This document shows, one piece after another, positions 59,491 to 64,000 of a DNA stretch of 64,000 nt. Position numbers and translations under genes: made by a program. The stretch's first letter is position 1, and every line of letters begins with the position of its first letter. This stretch comes from Amycolatopsis bartoniae (GTDB taxonomy: Bacteria > Actinomycetota > Actinomycetes > Mycobacteriales > Pseudonocardiaceae): positions 62,001 to 126,000 of the forward strand of contig NZ_JACHWH010000007.1 in the NCBI RefSeq assembly GCF_014191255.1. The letters run 5' to 3'. The notes below the pieces were generated by a model. The model worked only from the letters and a program-made list of their open reading frames with translations, was not told the origin of the DNA and did not search any database.

Positions 59491-60501
59491 TCAGGCAGTC
59501 ACGCCCGCGACCAGCCGGGTGGTGTCGACGAGCCGGTTGGAGAAGCCCCACTCGTTGTCGTACCAGCCGAAGATGTGCACGTGGCGTCCCTCGATGACCT
59601 GGGTGAGCAGGGAGTCGAAGACACACGACGCCGGGTCACCGACGATGTCCGCCGAGACGACGGGATCCGCGGTGTAGCGCAGGATCCGCGAGAGCTCGCC
59701 GTCCGCCGCCTTGCGGAACAGCGAGTTGACCTCCTCCACCGTCGTCTCGTGGCCCACCCGCACGGTCAGGTCGGTCAGCGAGCCGACGGGGACGGGCACG
59801 CGCACCGAGTACCCGTCGAGCTTGCCCCGCAGGCTCGGGAGCACGAGACCGATCGCGCTGGCGGCGTTGGTGGTGGTCGGGATGGTGCTGAGGTTGGCCG
59901 CGCGGGCACGCCGCGGGTCCTTGTGCGGGCCGTCCTGCAGGTTCTGGTCCTGCGTGTAGGCGTGGATGGTGGTCATGGTGCCGTGCTCGATGCCGAGCGC
60001 GTCGTCCAGCACCCGCGCCATGGGGGCCAGGCAGTTGGTGGTGCACGAGGCGTTGGAGACGATCGTGTGCTTCTCGGGGTCGTACAGGTCGTCGTTGACG
60101 CCGAAGACGACCGTGAGGTCGGCGTTCTTCGCCGCGGCGGAGACGACCACCTTCGAGGCTCCGGCGTCGATGTGCGCCCGCGCCTTGGCAGCGTCGTTGA
60201 ACACGCCGGTGGACTCGATGACGACGTCGACGCCGAGGCGGCGCCAGGGCAGCTGCGCCGGGTCGCGCTCGCTGAGCACCTCGAACTCGGTGCTCCCGAC
60301 CCTGATCGACGAGCCGTCCACCGCGACCTCCTGCGCCAGCGGCCCGTACACGCTGTCGTACTTCAGCAGGTTCGCCAGGGTCTGCGGATCGGCCAGGTCG
60401 TTCACCGCGGCCACCCGGATGTCGGCGCCGGACTTGAGCAGGGCGCGGAAGTAGCTGCGGCCGATACGGCCGAAACCGTTGATTCCCACAGTGATCGTCA
60501 T
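59491..60501 (-). CDS. glyceraldehyde-3-phosphate dehydrogenase (type I), operon-linked paralogue
   Basis: A 336-residue phosphorylating GAPDH: NAD site VGINGFGRIGRSYFRALL, catalytic Cys in SNASCTTNCLAP, the catalytic His nearby (HAYTQDQ), and the C-terminal WYDNEWGFSNR. All catalytic residues are intact. It does not lie with pgk and tpiA as the glycolytic copy usually does; it is the last gene of an operon with a StyA-like monooxygenase, metK and an adenosine kinase, starting 44 bp after the kinase. This location suggests either a target-duplicate resistance role or a metabolic supply role in a specialised pathway; both are inference. Confidence 0.95.
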   Translation of the reverse strand: MTITVGINGFGRIGRSYFRALLKSGADIRVAAVNDLADPQTLANLLKYDSVYGPLAQEVAVDGSSIRVGSTEFEVLSERDPAQLPWRRLGVDVVIESTGVFNDAAKARAHIDAGASKVVVSAAAKNADLTVVFGVNDDLYDPEKHTIVSNASCTTNCLAPMARVLDDALGIEHGTMTTIHAYTQDQNLQDGPHKDPRRARAANLSTIPTTTNAASAIGLVLPSLRGKLDGYSVRVPVPVGSLTDLTVRVGHETTVEEVNSLFRKAADGELSRILRYTADPVVSADIVGDPASCVFDSLLTQVIEGRHVHIFGWYDNEWGFSNRLVDTTRLVAGVTA

Positions 60502-60545
60502 GATTCCCGTTCTGGTAGTGGGGGAGCTCTTTGCCGGAGAACGGC

Positions 60546-61523
60546 TCACACGCGCAGCTTCGACTCGATTTCCCCGGCGGCTTCCCCACCGTAGACCCGC
60601 GCCGCACAGGCGGAAAAACCGGCTCTGTCCACTGTGTACTCCTGGCCACCCGGACTGCCGAGCACCATCGACGCCAGCACGCAGCCGGCCTGCATCGCCC
60701 GTGCCACCCCGAGCCGCCAGTACCGGCCCCACAGGAATCCCGCGCGGAAGGCGTCTCCCACGCCCGTCGGATCGACTTCCTCGTCCACCGGTACCGCGGG
60801 CACGGTGAGGGGCGGACGGCCCGAGGTTTCGGCCTTCGCTCCCCCGGCCCCGAGCGTCGTGATCCACCCGCCCACCCTGGCCAGCAGCTCGTCGTGGCTC
60901 CATCCGGTCCGGTTCAGCAGCAGGTCGTGCTCGTACTCGTTGGTGAACAGGTAGGTCGCACCGTCCACAAGGGACCTTGCCGTGTCACCACCGACATTCG
61001 CCAGCTGCTGCGACGGGTCCGCCGCGAACGGGATGCCCCGTTCCCGGCATTCGACGGTGTGCGCGAGCATGGCACGGGGATCGCTGGGACTGACGACGAC
61101 GAGGTCGAGGCCACCGGTCCGGTCCACCACGGGCCCGAGTGGCAAGTCCCGCATCTCGACCATCGCCCCGGAGCAGAACGACGCGATCTGGTTCTGGGCG
61201 GCGTCGGTGGTGCAGAGAAAACGCGCCGTCTGCCTGCTTTTCGAGACGTGCACGGACTTGGTGTCCACCAGGCGCTGTTCCAGCCGGCCGCGGTGCCCGT
61301 CGAAATCCGCTCCCACGGACCCGATCAGCACCGACGGCACCCCCAGCGAACCGAGACCGTAGACGATGTTGGCGGCCACCCCGCCGGGCCGCACGGCGAG
61401 CTCCTCCACCAGGAAGGACAACGACACCTTGTCCATCCGCCCGGGCAGGAACTGGTCGGTGAACCGCCCGGGAAAGACCATCAGGTGATCCAGCGCGATC
61501 GAACCGCTCACCGCGATCTTCAC
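60546..61523 (-). CDS. adoK: adenosine kinase, PfkB family (mycobacterial type)
   Basis: A 325-residue ribokinase-fold kinase. Compared from memory with the Mycobacterium tuberculosis adenosine kinase, long stretches match: [45 protein letters not shown] and the anion hole [13 protein letters not shown]. It phosphorylates adenosine to AMP. Coupled to metK by a 4-bp GTGA overlap, it would clear the adenosine formed when S-adenosylhomocysteine is hydrolysed, drawing methylation forward. The hydrolase and methyltransferase are not in the window and should lie further right. Confidence 0.9.
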   Translation of the reverse strand: MKIAVSGSIALDHLMVFPGRFTDQFLPGRMDKVSLSFLVEELAVRPGGVAANIVYGLGSLGVPSVLIGSVGADFDGHRGRLEQRLVDTKSVHVSKSRQTARFLCTTDAAQNQIASFCSGAMVEMRDLPLGPVVDRTGGLDLVVVSPSDPRAMLAHTVECRERGIPFAADPSQQLANVGGDTARSLVDGATYLFTNEYEHDLLLNRTGWSHDELLARVGGWITTLGAGGAKAETSGRPPLTVPAVPVDEEVDPTGVGDAFRAGFLWGRYWRLGVARAMQAGCVLASMVLGSPGGQEYTVDRAGFSACAARVYGGEAAGEIESKLRV

Positions 61524-62689
61524 GACACGCTCCCGGCGAGCGCGTCGGCGCGGTCGGTGTTCTCCCACGGCAGGGACAGCTCCGGACGGCCGAAATGCCC
61601 GTAGGAGGCGGTCTGCGCGTAGATCGGGCGCAACAGGTCCAGATCCCGGATGATCGCCGCCGGACGCAGATCGAACACCTGCGTGATCGCCGACTGGATC
61701 TTCGACGGATCCACCGTCTCCGTGCCGAACGTCTCCACGAACAACCCCACCGGCGCCGCCTTCCCGATCGCGTACGCCACCTGCACCTCCACCCGCGTGG
61801 CCAACCCCGCCGCCACCACGTTCTTCGCGACCCACCGCATCGCATACGCCGCCGAGCGGTCCACCTTCGACGGGTCCTTGCCCGAGAACGCACCACCACC
61901 ATGACGAGCCATCCCGCCATAGGTGTCCACGATGATCTTCCGCCCGGTCAGCCCCGCGTCCCCCATCGGGCCACCGATCACGAACCGGCCCGTCGGGTTC
62001 ACCAGCAGCCGCACGTCCGTGGTGTCCAGCTCCAGCCCCGCCAACTCCGGCGACACCACCTGCTCCCGGATATCCACCCCCAGCATCGCCTCCAGGTCAA
62101 TGCCCTCCGCGTGCTGGGTCGACAGCACCACCGTGTCCAGCCGCACCGGCTGATCCCCGGCATACTCGATCGTCACCTGCGTCTTGCCATCCGGACGCAA
62201 ATACGGCAACACCCCGTCCTTGCGCACCCGGGTCAACCGCTGTGAGAGCCGGTGCGCCAGCGCGATCGGCAGTGGCATCAGCTCCGGGGTGTCCGAGCAG
62301 GCGTAGCCGAACATCAAACCCTGATCCCCCGCGCCCTGACGGTCCAGCTCGTCGGCCACGTGTGCCTGCTGGACACCCTGCGCGATGTCCGGCGACTGGG
62401 CACCGATCGCGACGTTCACGCCACAGGAGTTGCCGTCGAACCCCTTCGCCGAAGAGTCGTAACCGATGTCGAGGATCTTCTCCCGCACGATCGTCGGAAT
62501 ATCCGCATACGCCTCGGTGGTGACCTCACCCGCCACATGCACCTGACCCGTCGTGATCAGCGTCTCCACCGCCACCCGGCTCCGCGGATCCTTCTCCAAC
62601 AACGCGTCCAGCACCGAGTCACTGATCGCATCGCAGATCTTGTCCGGATGCCCCTCGGTCACGGACTCCGACGTGAACAACAAGGTCAT
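61520..62689 (-). CDS. metK: S-adenosylmethionine synthetase
   Basis: A 389-residue, complete MetK that makes SAM from methionine and ATP. Signature motifs: [32 protein letters not shown] and [19 protein letters not shown]. Its start overlaps the flavin-reductase stop (ATGA) and its stop overlaps the adoK start (GTGA), so it is embedded in a specialised operon and not in the usual primary-metabolism setting. A pathway-linked metK implies a heavy local demand for methylation. Confidence 0.97.
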   Translation of the reverse strand: MTLLFTSESVTEGHPDKICDAISDSVLDALLEKDPRSRVAVETLITTGQVHVAGEVTTEAYADIPTIVREKILDIGYDSSAKGFDGNSCGVNVAIGAQSPDIAQGVQQAHVADELDRQGAGDQGLMFGYACSDTPELMPLPIALAHRLSQRLTRVRKDGVLPYLRPDGKTQVTIEYAGDQPVRLDTVVLSTQHAEGIDLEAMLGVDIREQVVSPELAGLELDTTDVRLLVNPTGRFVIGGPMGDAGLTGRKIIVDTYGGMARHGGGAFSGKDPSKVDRSAAYAMRWVAKNVVAAGLATRVEVQVAYAIGKAAPVGLFVETFGTETVDPSKIQSAITQVFDLRPAAIIRDLDLLRPIYAQTASYGHFGRPELSLPWENTDRADALAGSVS

Positions 62690-63201
62690 CGACCTCCTCG
62701 CAGAGTTGACATGGCACCGCCGAAGAACACGAGTGCGTCGCCGGCGGAGTCTTCCAGTGCTACCTCGAGGATCCGGCCGACGACGATCGTGTGGTCCCCA
62801 CCGGGGTGCACGTCGTGGGCGACGCAGTCCAGTGACGCCAGCACCCCGTTCAGCCGGGCGCAGCCGCTGGGGGCGAACCGGTAGCTGGTGCCGGCGAACT
62901 TGTCCTCCAGCGGAGTGGCGAACCGGTGCGCCAGCTCCGCTTGGCCGCCGGCGAGGAAGTGCACCACGAACCCGGCCCCGGCGGTCATCGGCCCGATCAG
63001 CCCGGAGCGGTTCGCGACGCACACCAGCAGGAGCGGTGGTTCGAGCGAGACCGCGGTGACCGCCGTCGCCGTCATGCCCCACTGGTGGCCGAACTCGTCC
63101 AGCGTCGTGATGATCGTGACGCCCTCCGGGTGCTGGCGGAACGCCGAGCGCACCCGCGCCGGGTCGGCTGTCCGGACCACCGGCGGCGATCCCGGGGCCA
63201 T
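62686..63201 (-). CDS. flavin reductase (HpaC/StyB-like)
   Basis: A 171-residue flavin:NAD(P)H reductase: [18 protein letters not shown], the flavin-binding [41 protein letters not shown], and the C-terminal [11 protein letters not shown] region. It supplies free reduced FAD to a two-component monooxygenase, which is encoded immediately upstream: the monooxygenase stop and this ATG overlap as TGATG. It is coupled downstream to metK (ATGA). Confidence 0.92.
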   Translation of the reverse strand: MAPGSPPVVRTADPARVRSAFRQHPEGVTIITTLDEFGHQWGMTATAVTAVSLEPPLLLVCVANRSGLIGPMTAGAGFVVHFLAGGQAELAHRFATPLEDKFAGTSYRFAPSGCARLNGVLASLDCVAHDVHPGGDHTIVVGRILEVALEDSAGDALVFFGGAMSTLRGGR

Positions 63202-64000
63202 CAGCGCGCCCGGTCCTCGTCCGCCAGCCGGCTCAGGTAGGCGTCGGTCCGCTCGGGGCTGGCGAGGATGTTCCAGTTGCGTTCGGGGGTGGCGAAGTTG
63301 TTGCCGAACTCGTCGGCCACCCGCTGGTCCTGGGTCGCTGCGGCCATCAGCCGGGCGACGTTGGCCGGCAGCGGGTCGCGCAGCATATAGTTGGTCCAGT
63401 CGAACGGGTTCTGCGCGTAGGCCCACAGGGCGGCCTCGGTGCGGCGGCACCACATCTCGTCGAACGCGAGATCGTCGGCGACGATCGCCTCGCCCAGCAG
63501 GAAGGCACACGCCGACGCCGCGTTCGCGCCCTGCGCCAGCAGGGGGTCGTTGACCACGTGCACGTCGCCGAGTGCCATGACCCACTTTCCGTTGGGCAGC
63601 TGGGCGTAACCGCGGCGTGCGGTCGGCGTGATCGCGCCCTGCAGGATGTCCTGGGGCCGGTTCACGCCGAACGACGCGTCGTCGACGAGCGCCCGGGTCT
63701 CCGGGAAGGCCTTTTCCAGAAGCTGCAACACGGTGCGGTCGAACTTCCGCGGATCTTCCTCGTAGCGCACGTTCAGCAGCGCGTCGAGCTCCCCGCCGGG
63801 CACGATCTCGAAGAAGAGCACGCTCCGATTGCCGTCGAACGTGATGACGGGGACGTGGAACAGCTCCCCGCCGGGCACGAAGCTCAGGTAGGTGCCGACC
63901 GGCGGCGGGAGCTCGATCCCCCGGTAGATCCCGCTGCACAGGAACCGTTGCGGCTGAGTGAAGTTCGCCGCCCCCTCGCGCCGCGGGAACAGGTCGGTCA
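63201..64000 (-). CDS. StyA-like FAD monooxygenase (partial, runs off the right end)
   Basis: About 265 C-terminal residues are visible; the start lies beyond 64000. Recognisable segments of the styrene/indole monooxygenase (StyA) family are [33 protein letters not shown] (the GD-containing FAD motif) and [19 protein letters not shown]. These enzymes take FADH2 from a small reductase and epoxidise or hydroxylate olefins and indoles. The reductase gene follows with overlapping codons, confirming a two-component system. The N-terminal GxGxxG is not in the window. The substrate is unknown. Confidence 0.88.
   Translation of the reverse strand, partial: TDLFPRREGAANFTQPQRFLCSGIYRGIELPPPVGTYLSFVPGGELFHVPVITFDGNRSVLFFEIVPGGELDALLNVRYEEDPRKFDRTVLQLLEKAFPETRALVDDASFGVNRPQDILQGAITPTARRGYAQLPNGKWVMALGDVHVVNDPLLAQGANAASACAFLLGEAIVADDLAFDEMWCRRTEAALWAYAQNPFDWTNYMLRDPLPANVARLMAAATQDQRVADEFGNNFATPERNWNILASPERTDAYLSRLADEDRAR

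Noticed and set aside
62690..62720. SAM riboswitch ahead of metK
   Set aside because: metK starts inside the overlapping stop codon of the flavin-reductase gene, leaving no leader for a riboswitch.

Overview
The window is about 70% G+C, dense with genes, uses GTG starts freely, and is full of TetR/MarR/AraC/LacI/XRE regulators paired with oxidoreductases and of secreted polysaccharide hydrolases. Together with Tat-type leaders, a mycobacterial-type adenosine kinase and the recurrent palindromic word TCCAC(T/A)GTGGA, this points to the chromosome of a filamentous actinomycete, most likely a pseudonocardial genus such as Amycolatopsis (the genus is inference). No tRNA, rRNA, insertion sequence, prophage or CRISPR array was seen.

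Layout. 1-3783: the end of a GH95-like alpha-fucosidase, a secreted GH35 beta-galactosidase and a secreted GH12 endoglucanase, a combination suited to fucogalacto-xyloglucan. 3762-6716: SGNH esterase and MFS transporter, divergent from a TetR gene. 6681-7145: five degenerate ~90-bp tandem repeats derived from the 3' ends of the two flanking convergent tetR genes. 7122-13191: TetR/aldo-keto reductase and MarR/FAD-monooxygenase pairs with clear twin operators, a Tat-exported M15 peptidase, a truncated DinB-like gene and an AraC regulator with a 21-bp-phased direct repeat in its promoter. 13173-20361: an orphan Wzt/TagH-like ATPase, two TetR genes, and a copper amine oxidase - amidohydrolase - APC permease operon. 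20369-25903: a secreted beta-propeller glycosidase and an EntF-like C-A-PCP-TE NRPS whose thioesterase is split by an apparent single-base insertion, followed by a SnoaL-like gene.

25940-38844: an accessory stretch of small regulator/oxidoreductase pairs (XRE/SDR, MarR with LLM and MDR oxidoreductases sharing a palindromic operator, XRE/AKR), a DUF1996 protein, cupin, GNAT, a second SGNH hydrolase and at least three gene remnants. 38853-44161: uppP and a DedA gene in a coupled operon (undecaprenyl-phosphate recycling), a two-component system, an HExxH protein and a small glycosyltransferase-like protein.

44183-52287: a LacI-family regulon. The regulator, a sugar ABC importer without its ATPase, a GH2 glycosidase, and a convergent secreted Asp-box/ricin-lectin glycosidase share a recognisable operator. 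52486-57997: an ABC-2 exporter with its TetR, a Tat-exported GH28 pectinase-like enzyme and a secreted amidase. 58285-64000: a P450 followed by a tightly coupled minus-strand operon (StyA-like flavin monooxygenase, flavin reductase, SAM synthetase, adenosine kinase, GAPDH) that looks like the edge of a biosynthetic gene cluster continuing past the right end. The NRPS locus, the LacI regulon and this right-hand operon are the most promising places to look for something undescribed.
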